Assembly: GCF_030272705.1 (NCBI RefSeq)
Contig: NZ_JARFYM010000031.1
Location: 54,906-118,905, forward strand
Source: Rhizobium mayense
Lineage (GTDB): Bacteria; Pseudomonadota; Alphaproteobacteria; Rhizobiales; Rhizobiaceae
Direction: 5' to 3'
DNA: 64,000 bases
A program made the translations under genes and the position numbers. Positions 35,230 through 43,123 of the stretch are shown piece after piece; position 1 is the first letter of the stretch, and every line of letters begins with the position of its first letter. Under the pieces are notes generated by a model. The model saw only the letters and a list, made by a program, of their open reading frames with translations, was not told where the DNA came from and made no database searches.

Positions 35230-35378
35230 TATTACGGTCACCTTGTCAAGGCGTGGATGGCCTAGTCGGCGTCGCCAAGATTACAAATGGCATGCCGCAT
35301 AGCCAACATGGCAGCGATTCAGGTCGCTGTCAGAAGGCGCCTATAAATTACAGGCGATAAGCTGGTAGATCGGTGAAA

Positions 35379-35855
35379 ATGGCGCACTGGATCGTCGACA
35401 GTTATGAGATGAAAACGATTATCCTCGGACCGGATATGCGGACCATCTTTGTCGTCGATGGCGCTTTGCCGGAAGAGAACGCGGTATTCCCGAACTGGGC
35501 GAATGAGCAGGTCATCATCGCACAGGTGATGGTGGCCTATGTTGAAGGCAAGGCGTACCGTCTCGATATGGTCCAGGGTTATTTCGAGGATCTGAACGAA
35601 ACCGGCAGACTGCGGCACAATTCGCAACTGAATCTGTTCCACACCATCGCCAAGCAGTTTTTCTCGACAATGCCCGGGCGAAGCCCGCGATCGATAGCGC
35701 TCGGTGATGTGCTGGGACAAACGATGTGGCACTGCAGCCCGAGGGAGAACTCAAGGATTTACGAGCGGCTGCAATCCTATTTCGTTGACGGTCGAAACGA
35801 TCCTTTTATCGAGCAACTGCATCCTGACGGGGCCGTGCACCCAACGTTTCATTGA
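35379..35855 (+). CDS. Hypothetical protein, possibly truncated by frameshift
   Basis: A 158-residue soluble protein with a beta-rich pattern (HWIVDSYEMKTIILGPDMR; IFVVDGALPEENAVF; QVMVAYVEGKAYRLDMV). I do not recognise a family. The first 110 residues look like a real folded domain. The end, LHPDGAVHPTFH, stops abruptly, while the next frame immediately downstream continues in protein-like fashion (IDVPEYARSRV). The true gene may therefore be longer. A GTG at 35373 is an alternative start; no strong ribosome site is visible for either. Confidence 0.5.
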   Translation: MAHWIVDSYEMKTIILGPDMRTIFVVDGALPEENAVFPNWANEQVIIAQVMVAYVEGKAYRLDMVQGYFEDLNETGRLRHNSQLNLFHTIAKQFFSTMPGRSPRSIALGDVLGQTMWHCSPRENSRIYERLQSYFVDGRNDPFIEQLHPDGAVHPTFH

Positions 35856-35856
35856 C

Positions 35857-36015
35857 GTGCCGGAATATGCAAGGAGCCGAGTTGATAGTTCAATTCTCAA
35901 CGCCGACAACGATCAGGTTGCAATCTGTTTCCAGTGGTCGGACAGACTTCTTTGGCAGCCGGGTTTTGACAAAGTCACGATTGATCTTGCCCTCCGTGCG
36001 ATGATCGCTAACTGA
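35857..36015 (+). CDS. Possible C-terminal fragment or separate small gene
   Basis: A 52-residue stretch beginning at a GTG 2 bases after the stop of the previous gene, in another frame. The sequence (VPEYARSRVDSSILN; DQVAICFQWSDRLLWQPG) is protein-like, with tryptophans and a regular hydrophobic pattern. It has no ribosome site of its own. It could be the tail of the gene at 35379 separated by a frameshift, or a translationally coupled short gene. Confidence 0.3.
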   Translation: MPEYARSRVDSSILNADNDQVAICFQWSDRLLWQPGFDKVTIDLALRAMIAN

Positions 36016-36097
36016 TTTGCCTGATGCGAATAAATTGCGAGTGCGCCGAGAGCTCTGCATCGGCAACCCAGCTAGCAGTGCGCGTGGAGTCTATTTT

Positions 36098-37144
36098 TCA
36101 TTGAGCCATCTGAGAGTTTGGAGAAGGCACGCCGACCCGGATAGCCCGAGAGAAATCCGGCGACAAGCCTGCATCCCTGGCTCGAAGATCGATGTGAGCG
36201 AACGCCCGCAACTCCGAAAGCGGCACACTAGTGTCGAGCGCGCCACGATCATAGGCGTAGTCGGGAATGTAGCCATTGACGATAAGCCGCCAGTCGAATG
36301 GTATGACGGCGCCGACGGCGCGCATCATCTTCGCAACCGTTGTCGTGCAATTCGTCGTGATCGAATTGTAAAATTCCGGCGTCGTGGCAAGAGCGTTAGC
36401 GTCTTCGACATATTCGAGCAGTAGCTGCCGTGCAGCGTCGGGCGACACCTTCAGGCGATAGAGCTGTACATCTTCGCCACGGACATTCGATCGCACCCCG
36501 ACCACGTCACGTTCGTCTGCAGCAATGATCACGAGGGGGTTGCTCTTGAAGAGATCCGCGATTGGGGAAAATTCGCCGCCTTCGCGACGCCGCACTTCGA
36601 TTGACCAGGCAAGCTGGCCGCCACCGTCGAAACCGAAGCTCAGGATCATGTGGGCCATCTCCGGCCCTGCCCAATAGGACATGAACAGATCGATGGTCTG
36701 CACCTTGGTGAGGTCATAGGTTCGGGTCGTCCAGCGCTCGGTGAAATCAGTGTTGCTGCGCCAGTCGAAATCGCGAACGTTGATGAGCGTCAGCATGTCG
36801 CCATTGCGCGTGCCTGTCACCTGTCTGGCGACGTCAGATGCCCAATTGGCGTGCCGGCGCGGCTTGATTGTGCTCCACCAGCCGACGGTGATGGCGAAAG
36901 CCAGCACGAAAGCCAGCAGCGCCTGTATATACCAGCGGCCGAACAATGCCGCGATCGTGCCGAGACCCAGGAGTACGAACAGGCCCGCAGTCAGAGCCCT
37001 GATGAATTCGTCCGTCGGTAGACGATACCAAATGGCTAGCGAAGCCCAGACGGACAAAAGCGCTATGAAGAGCGCAAGTAAAAGGGCAAAAGCGACCCAT
37101 GTGATGCGACGCAATTTCCGGCCCCTCTCGGATTTGCCGCTCAA
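36098..37144 (-). CDS. DUF4105 (Lnb N-terminal-like) membrane protein
   Basis: A protein of up to 348 residues. Three hydrophobic segments occupy residues ~15-100. They are followed by a large soluble part of the DUF4105/Lnb periplasmic family: FMSYWAGPEMAHMILSFGFD, EFYNSITTNCTTTVAKMM and GYIPDYAYDRGALD. The Cys in TTNCTTT and the His in MAHMILSF are the probable catalytic pair of this thiol-hydrolase-like fold; Lnb enzymes modify lipoproteins. The start is uncertain: TTG at 37142-37144 has no good ribosome site, while an internal TTG at 37112-37114 follows GAGGGG. It lies alone, divergent from htpG. Confidence 0.75.
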   Translation of the reverse strand: MSGKSERGRKLRRITWVAFALLLALFIALLSVWASLAIWYRLPTDEFIRALTAGLFVLLGLGTIAALFGRWYIQALLAFVLAFAITVGWWSTIKPRRHANWASDVARQVTGTRNGDMLTLINVRDFDWRSNTDFTERWTTRTYDLTKVQTIDLFMSYWAGPEMAHMILSFGFDGGGQLAWSIEVRRREGGEFSPIADLFKSNPLVIIAADERDVVGVRSNVRGEDVQLYRLKVSPDAARQLLLEYVEDANALATTPEFYNSITTNCTTTVAKMMRAVGAVIPFDWRLIVNGYIPDYAYDRGALDTSVPLSELRAFAHIDLRARDAGLSPDFSRAIRVGVPSPNSQMAQ

Positions 37145-37312
37145 TCGACACCGAACGGCGTATGATCATCTACCTTGTGTGGTTCCAGCTCAAACTTACA
37201 TAACGCAAAAAAACTCTGTGTTGAACTTAGCAGCCCATCAGCGGCTTGAATTTTTGTCCGTCATCCGCCACCTCTTCGGCGCGACTTTCAAAACTTCCAG
37301 GAGACCAGACGC

Positions 37313-39202
37313 ATGACGACAACCACCGCAGAAAATTCCGCTGAGAGCCACGTCTTTGAGGCCGACGTCGCCCGCCTTCTGCACATGATGGTTCACTCGG
37401 TTTATTCGGATAAGGACGTTTTCCTACGAGAGCTGATTTCGAATGCGGCCGATGCTTGCGAAAAGCTTCGCTATGAGGCAATTGCCACGCCTGCATTGCT
37501 GGCAAGCGATCCCGACAGCCGTATCGTATTAACGCTCGATGAGGAGGGCGGCAGGTTTGTCGTCGAGGATAACGGCATCGGCATGAGCCGGGACGAGATG
37601 ATCGAAGCGCTCGGAACGATCGCTCGCTCCGGCACGCGGGCCTTCATGGAACGGATCGAAGCTAACAAGCAGGGCGAGGGCGCGCAACTCATCGGACAGT
37701 TCGGCGTCGGCTTCTATTCCTGCTTCATGGTCGCCGATCGCGTTGATGTCGTGTCGCGCCGCGCGGGCGCGGACAATGCCTGGCTCTGGTCTTCCGACGG
37801 CAAGGGCGGTTACAGCGTCAGCCCGATCGATATAAGCGAGGCGCCGGCGCGCGGCACGCGCATTACCCTGCATCTTATGGAGGATGCGAAAAGCTACACC
37901 TCCCGCTGGAGCATTGAGCGGATCGTCAAGGAACAGTCGGGTCATGTGCCGGTTCCGATCAAGATCGCCGAGAAGCCCGGCGATGAAGCCACGCAGCTCA
38001 CCGACGGCACCGCACTCTGGACCAAGTCGAAGAACGACATTACAGCGGAGGAATATACGGATTTCTATCGCAGCGTGTCAGGCCAGTATGACGAGCCGGC
38101 CCTGACGGTGCATTATCGTGCCGAAGGCCGCCACGAATATTCCGCACTCGCCTTCGTCCCTGGTTCCCAGCCCTTCGACCTCTTCGACCCGGATCGGAAG
38201 GGCCGCATGAAGCTCTATGTGAAGCGCGTCTTCATTACCGACGAGGCGGAATTGCTGCCCCGTTATCTCCGCTTCGTGCGCGGCCTTGTCGATACGGCAG
38301 ATCTGCCCCTGAACGTCTCGCGCGAAATGATCCAGGAAAGCGCAATCCTGACAGCGATCCGCAAGGGTGTCACCAACCGCATTATCACGGCGATCGAGAA
38401 GCAGGCGGAGAGCGACAAGGACGCCTTCCTGAAAATCTGGGAGAACTTCGGCAGCCTCCTCAAAGAAGGCATCTACGAGGACTTCGAACGCCGCTCGCAG
38501 CTTCTGGCCCTCTCGCGGTTCCGCACGACTGCGTCTGCGGACGGCTATCGTTCGCTTGCCGATTACGTCAAGGATGCCAAGGAAGGCCAGCAGTCGATCT
38601 ACTATCTCGTCGGCGGCAGCCTGGATCAGCTGAAGGCTTCGCCACAGCTCGAAGGTTTCCGTGCCCGCAGCATCGAAGTTCTGCTGTTGACCGATTCCGT
38701 CGACAGTTTCTGGGTCACCAATGCCCCGGATTTCGAGGGCAAGAGCTTCAAGTCGATCACCCAGGGCTCTGCGGATCTCGCGCAGTTCAAGAAGCAGGAT
38801 CAGGACAAGCCGGAAAGCGAAAGCGCTCTCGCCGAGGTGCAGGCCTTCCTCGACTACGCCAAGCAGAAGCTCGCCGATGAGGTATCCGATGTGCGCGCAT
38901 CCGATCGCCTGATCGAAAGCGCCGTCTGTCTCGTTGCGTCCGAACAGGGCTATGACCGGCAGCTCGAGAAGATCCTGCAGGGGGCCGGCCGTCTGGACTC
39001 TGGCGCCAAGCCTATCCTCGAAATCAACATGGATCATCCCGTCGTCAAGGCTATCGCCGCCAGAGCGGACGCGCCTTCGTTGCGCGATGATGCGGCATTC
39101 CTGCTGCTCGATCAGGCGCGAGTTTTGGACGGTGACAAGCCGGCCGATCCGCGTGCCTTCGCCGAGCGGCTGGCGCGACTGATGGAACGCGCATTGCTGT
39201 GA
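37313..39202 (+). CDS. htpG: Molecular chaperone HtpG (Hsp90)
   Basis: A 629-residue cytosolic Hsp90. The N-terminal ATPase carries the GHKL motifs: ISNAADACEKLRYEA, VEDNGIGMSRDE, IGQFGVGFYSCFMVAD and GTRITLHL. The middle domain includes LYVKRVFITDEAELLPRYLRFVRG cut by DTADLPLNVSRE, with the conserved Arg. The C-terminal dimerisation domain ends the protein. Length and order are normal. AGGAG lies 9 bases before the ATG. It is transcribed alone; I could not identify a convincing heat-shock promoter upstream. Confidence 0.97.
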   Translation: MTTTTAENSAESHVFEADVARLLHMMVHSVYSDKDVFLRELISNAADACEKLRYEAIATPALLASDPDSRIVLTLDEEGGRFVVEDNGIGMSRDEMIEALGTIARSGTRAFMERIEANKQGEGAQLIGQFGVGFYSCFMVADRVDVVSRRAGADNAWLWSSDGKGGYSVSPIDISEAPARGTRITLHLMEDAKSYTSRWSIERIVKEQSGHVPVPIKIAEKPGDEATQLTDGTALWTKSKNDITAEEYTDFYRSVSGQYDEPALTVHYRAEGRHEYSALAFVPGSQPFDLFDPDRKGRMKLYVKRVFITDEAELLPRYLRFVRGLVDTADLPLNVSREMIQESAILTAIRKGVTNRIITAIEKQAESDKDAFLKIWENFGSLLKEGIYEDFERRSQLLALSRFRTTASADGYRSLADYVKDAKEGQQSIYYLVGGSLDQLKASPQLEGFRARSIEVLLLTDSVDSFWVTNAPDFEGKSFKSITQGSADLAQFKKQDQDKPESESALAEVQAFLDYAKQKLADEVSDVRASDRLIESAVCLVASEQGYDRQLEKILQGAGRLDSGAKPILEINMDHPVVKAIAARADAPSLRDDAAFLLLDQARVLDGDKPADPRAFAERLARLMERALL

Positions 39203-39490
39203 CCGAAGGCGGTTTCTGCGGTCTCAGGTTCCGCAGCGGATGGGTCGTTTCCCATCCGCTGCGACTTGCCCGGAAGTCGAGGCCCGAGAACAGCTGGCCA
39301 GCCAAGGCCGGGACGCTTGTGCTGGAATCCACCGCTTCGCCAGCCGCCCAGCTTCGTAGCCAGGTGAAGGCCGCAGCCGCGCAGTGATAGGTTACAAACA
39401 ATAGCGCGCGCTTAACTCTCGGGAAACCATATTTGGCAACAAGGAGGCCAGCAGGCTCTGCGTCGAGCCACCCTCTGACCGAGATTTTCG

Positions 39491-40981
39491 ATGACCTCTG
39501 AACATTCGACGAGCACCCTTCACCAACGTCTTGATTTTATTGAGTTCGACGCCGAATCTCGCGACGCGCTCAGGGAATTGCGGCCTCTGATCGCCGAAAA
39601 AATTGGCGGTGCTCTGGATAAACTCTATGGGCAGATCGCGAAGGCGGCTGGGGCCGCCGGCTTTTTCCATAGTGAAAGCCACATGGCCGGAGCCAAAAAG
39701 AAGCAGCAGGAGCATTGGGCCAACCTCGCCAATGGAAATTTTGACGCTCCCTACGCAGAGGGTGTGAAGGCCATCGGTAGAACGCATGCCCGCGTCGGCC
39801 TGGAGCCCCGCTGGTACATTGGCGGTTATGCGCTGGTCATGTCGGAACTGATCAAGGGCATTGTCGAAAAGCAATCGTCGATATTCTTCCGCCGTAGCCA
39901 GGGAAAGAAGCTGTCGGCAGGAATTTCCGCCGTCGTGAAGGCAGCCATGCTGGATATGGATTATTCCATCAGCGTTTACCTTGAAGCCCTCGAAGACAAG
40001 CGCAAAGCGCTAGAAGCGGAACGGCTGCGTACCGAAGCGGACCAGACATTGGCGCTCGCCCATCTGCGGCGGGCGCTGGCAGCACTTGCCAAGGGCGATC
40101 TCGATGCCAAACTGCCGGCAGATATGCCGGGAACCTTCAAGGAAATGGCATCGGACTACAACGAGGCAGTCGGCGCATTGCGCAACTCCTTCGCTTCGGT
40201 TCACAGCACGTCAGCCGAGATCGTGGCCGGAACCGAGACGATATCGAAGGCGACCGACGACTTGGCGTTGCGCACCGCCCAGCAGGCAGCCGGTGTCGAG
40301 CAAAGTTCGGCTGCCCTTCAGCAACTCACCGTCAGCGTTGGTCAGACGGCTGCGAATGCCGAAAAGGCCTCTGAGGCTGTCCGCGAAACCCAGCAGCGGG
40401 CAAGGAACTCAGGCCAATTGGTCACCGATGCCGCCTCGGCCATGGCTGCGATCGAGCAGTCGTCAAGCGAGATTTCGAAGATTATCGGCGTGATCGATGA
40501 GATCGCATTTCAAACGAACCTGCTGGCGCTCAATGCCGGTGTCGAAGCGGCTCGCGCCGGAGACGCAGGCAAGGGCTTCGCGGTTGTGGCCCAAGAGGTC
40601 CGGCAACTGGCGCAGCGAAGTGCGGAGGCCGCCAAGGAGATCAAGCAGCTTATCTCGGAAAGCTCCGATCAGGTGAACAAGGGCGTCGGCATCGTAGGCG
40701 ACACGGGCGAAGCGCTGAGCGATATGATCAGCCGTATCGATGTCATCAACCAGTTCGTTTCCGACATCGCGGGCACGGCGCGCGATCAGGCAAACGGCGT
40801 CGACGAGGTTAATGTCGCTATCCGCAGCATGGATACGATCACCCAGCAGAATTCCGGCATGGTCGAACGCACCTCCGCGGAGACGCGCCGACTTCGCAAC
40901 GAAGTCGAAAATCTCGTTAATCTCCTCCAGCGTTTTGGTGCGGCCGGTGGAAAAGCCACGCAGCTGAGCCGGGCGGCTTGA
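39491..40981 (+). CDS. Globin-coupled chemoreceptor (HemAT-like)
   Basis: A 496-residue soluble chemotaxis receptor with no membrane segments. Residues ~10-165 form a protoglobin/globin-coupled sensor domain, with the proximal haem-binding His99 in RTHARVGLEPRWYIGGY. A short HAMP-like stretch (~195-245, LAALAKGDLDAKLP) is followed by the methyl-accepting signalling domain (~245-480), whose tip reads IDEIAFQTNLLALNAGVEAARAG. Such proteins sense oxygen and steer aerotaxis through CheA/CheW. It ends without the CheR-binding pentapeptide. It follows htpG by 288 bases and is probably monocistronic. Confidence 0.93.
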   Translation: MTSEHSTSTLHQRLDFIEFDAESRDALRELRPLIAEKIGGALDKLYGQIAKAAGAAGFFHSESHMAGAKKKQQEHWANLANGNFDAPYAEGVKAIGRTHARVGLEPRWYIGGYALVMSELIKGIVEKQSSIFFRRSQGKKLSAGISAVVKAAMLDMDYSISVYLEALEDKRKALEAERLRTEADQTLALAHLRRALAALAKGDLDAKLPADMPGTFKEMASDYNEAVGALRNSFASVHSTSAEIVAGTETISKATDDLALRTAQQAAGVEQSSAALQQLTVSVGQTAANAEKASEAVRETQQRARNSGQLVTDAASAMAAIEQSSSEISKIIGVIDEIAFQTNLLALNAGVEAARAGDAGKGFAVVAQEVRQLAQRSAEAAKEIKQLISESSDQVNKGVGIVGDTGEALSDMISRIDVINQFVSDIAGTARDQANGVDEVNVAIRSMDTITQQNSGMVERTSAETRRLRNEVENLVNLLQRFGAAGGKATQLSRAA

Positions 40982-41122
40982 GTGAGTGGTGAAGGGTCAC
41001 GGAACATCGATCCTGAAGGCGAAGGAGGGGCGAGATACGGCCCTCCAAGGCTGCTCTCATTTGACAACAGCCGAGAAGCAAAACGGTACCGGTTGCACTC
41101 CTGAAGGCGAGATGTGGTAAAT

Positions 41123-42490
41123 CTACCGACCCGACTTCAACCCGCCCAGAAGCGTCGGAATGAGTTCGGACACCGTGGGATGGATCGGCACGGCCCATTT
41201 TAGAACGGGATAGGGCGTCGCCGCATGCATGGCATCGATGAAGCCGTGGATCGCTTCGTCGCCTTCGACACCGAGGATTGCGGCGCCCAGTATCTGTCCG
41301 TTTTCGACATCTGCAACGACCTTCATCAGGCCCTTGGTCTCACCCTTTTCAATGGCGCGTCCGACCTGGCTCATCGGTATGGTCGATGCTGAGATGGACC
41401 GCCCGGTCGCACGCGCTTCCCGTTCGGTCATTCCGACGCGACCGAGCGGCGGATCGATATAGAGCGCATAGGCCGGGATACGCTCACTGACCTTCCTATC
41501 TTCACCATCCAGAAGATTGGCGGCGACGATCTCGAAATCATTATAAGACGTATGCGTGAAGGCGCCCCGGCCGTTGCAATCGCCAAGGGCCCATATTCCG
41601 TCGACATTGGTGGAGAGGTGATCGTCGACGATGACATAGCCCTTGTCGTCCAGCGCTACGCCCGCCTTCGAAAGACCTAGATCGTCGGTGTTCGGCCGCC
41701 GCCCCGTCGCGATGAGGAGATGGCTTGCCTCGACATCCGGATTGCCCGCGGTCGAGATGCGAATGTCCTCGCCGCTTTTCGACAGCTGGATGTCCTGTGT
41801 ATTCGTGTGGATCGATATGCCTTCGGATCGAAGAACGTCGGCGATCGCCTGGCAGATATCGTCATCCTCTCGCGGGGCCAATCGCGGGCCGCGTTCGATG
41901 ATGCTGACCTCGGTGCCGAAGCGCCGGTACATCTGCGCGAATTCAAGGCCGATATAGCCGGCGCCGATGATGGCGAGATGGCGGGGCAGGGCGGTCAGAT
42001 GAATGATGGAGGTACTGGTAAGATATTCGATGTCCGAAAGCCCGGGCAGCCCGGGAATGGCCGGCCTCGCACCGACGTTGAGAAAGATCCGCGGCGCCGT
42101 CAATGTTTCGCCTCCGACGCGGATGGTCTTTGCGCTTTCGAAGCGCGCATGTCCCCGTATCAGGGTAATTCTGTCCGTGGACTCAAGCCACGTCGTCAGC
42201 GAATCCCTTGCATTACTTATGACGGTCGCCGCGCGTTTCTCGACAGCCGCCATATCCGTCGATATCCCGCCATTCGTGCGAATGCCGTAGTCCGCGCCTC
42301 GCCGTATCACATGCGCGGTTCGGGCGCTCGCGACTAGGGTTTTGGTTGGCATGCAGCCGGCATTGACGCAGGTCCCGCCGACGAATTTCCGCTCAATCAG
42401 GGCTACCGTCATGCCCGCAGCCGCGAACCGCCCGGCAAGCGATGGCCCTGCCTGCCCGGCACCGATGATAATCGCGTCGAAGGTTTTCAT
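41123..42490 (-). CDS. FAD-dependent pyridine nucleotide-disulfide oxidoreductase, MerA-like
   Basis: A 455-residue flavoprotein of the mercuric reductase/lipoamide dehydrogenase group. It has the FAD motif DAIIIGAGQAGPSLAGRFA, the redox-active pair in GGTCVNAGCMPTK, the NAD-binding IIGAGYIGLEFAQMY and the second FAD motif GIWALGDCNGRG. It lacks the N-terminal HMA domain and the C-terminal vicinal cysteines needed for Hg(II) reduction, so it is not a true MerA; its disulfide or quinone substrate is unknown. The ATG at 42488-42490 sits behind GGGAGGG; an upstream start adds only 12 residues. Confidence 0.88.
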   Translation of the reverse strand: MKTFDAIIIGAGQAGPSLAGRFAAAGMTVALIERKFVGGTCVNAGCMPTKTLVASARTAHVIRRGADYGIRTNGGISTDMAAVEKRAATVISNARDSLTTWLESTDRITLIRGHARFESAKTIRVGGETLTAPRIFLNVGARPAIPGLPGLSDIEYLTSTSIIHLTALPRHLAIIGAGYIGLEFAQMYRRFGTEVSIIERGPRLAPREDDDICQAIADVLRSEGISIHTNTQDIQLSKSGEDIRISTAGNPDVEASHLLIATGRRPNTDDLGLSKAGVALDDKGYVIVDDHLSTNVDGIWALGDCNGRGAFTHTSYNDFEIVAANLLDGEDRKVSERIPAYALYIDPPLGRVGMTEREARATGRSISASTIPMSQVGRAIEKGETKGLMKVVADVENGQILGAAILGVEGDEAIHGFIDAMHAATPYPVLKWAVPIHPTVSELIPTLLGGLKSGR

Positions 42491-42620
42491 GGTTATCCCT
42501 CCCACAGTTTGATGTCTGCTTTTCACACCGGGTCGGACTGGATGTCGGCGCCCTTAAGCCTGTTTTGCAATTTAGCAGAGTTGAGCGAAACCTGTGTCGA
42601 AAACCTGAAGGAGCAATCGG

Positions 42621-42701
42621 ATGATTTTCAAAAAACTCCTGTCTGCGGCAAATCAACGCGTATTTGTGTTTTGTTCTTTAGCATCTTGTCACTCAAGCTA
42701 A
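42621..42701 (+). CDS. Possible 26-residue small ORF
   Basis: An ORF with a good ribosome site (GAAGGAG, 7 bases before the ATG). It encodes a basic start followed by a hydrophobic stretch (MIFKKLLSAANQRVF...), and could be a small membrane peptide or leader. Its codons are not strikingly rhizobial, and nothing else supports it. Confidence 0.2.
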   Translation: MIFKKLLSAANQRVFVFCSLASCHSS

Positions 42702-42854
42702 GCTCTCCGGCAATTCGGCGCCCCCTTTTTCGGTTGGGAAGCATTGCTGCCGGTCAGAGCGGCCACATCACGGTCCGCGCACAAGTGTTTCCGCACCTTG
42801 ACGGCAAGCGCCGCTAAGCCATGTCTGATCGCATATGTGCGGCAAGGAGACAGC

Positions 42855-42962
42855 ATGCGATACCGTAAGACTGGATTCACTGAGACCAAAAGCGAAGTCA
42901 ATTTCGCCTTCATAAGATGCGAAGGATGGTCGAAGCTCGCCTATGATGCGGTCGACCTTTAG
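42855..42962 (+). CDS. Possible 35-residue small ORF
   Basis: A short frame opening MRYRKTGFTETKSE after a strong AAGGAG site 6 bases upstream. It has no membrane segment, and its end (YDAVDL) is ordinary. It lies 161 bases before the secretion ABC gene in the same direction. Too short to judge by composition. The rest of the 630-base gap from 42491 shows nothing else I recognise. Confidence 0.3.
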   Translation: MRYRKTGFTETKSEVNFAFIRCEGWSKLAYDAVDL

Positions 42963-43123
42963 GCCGCAGGCTTAATCGTGGCGCGGCTGTTGCGTTGCCA
43001 CCACTGGAATGCCGCTCGGCCTTCGTGCGCTTCCAGCTCCAGTCACCCGGCATGAGAACGGCGTTGACGAACTTCAGAGGCACCTCTGCTGCGTGCAAAG
43101 GATAACTTAAGGATTTAGGCAAC

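Noticed and set aside
37145..37312. A heat-shock sigma-32 promoter for htpG (CTTGAA near 37246)
   Set aside because: A CTTG-like -35 is present but I found no acceptable -10 at the right distance.
41123..42490. Calling the flavoprotein a mercuric reductase
   Set aside because: It lacks the HMA domain and the C-terminal cysteine pair, and no mer genes are nearby.
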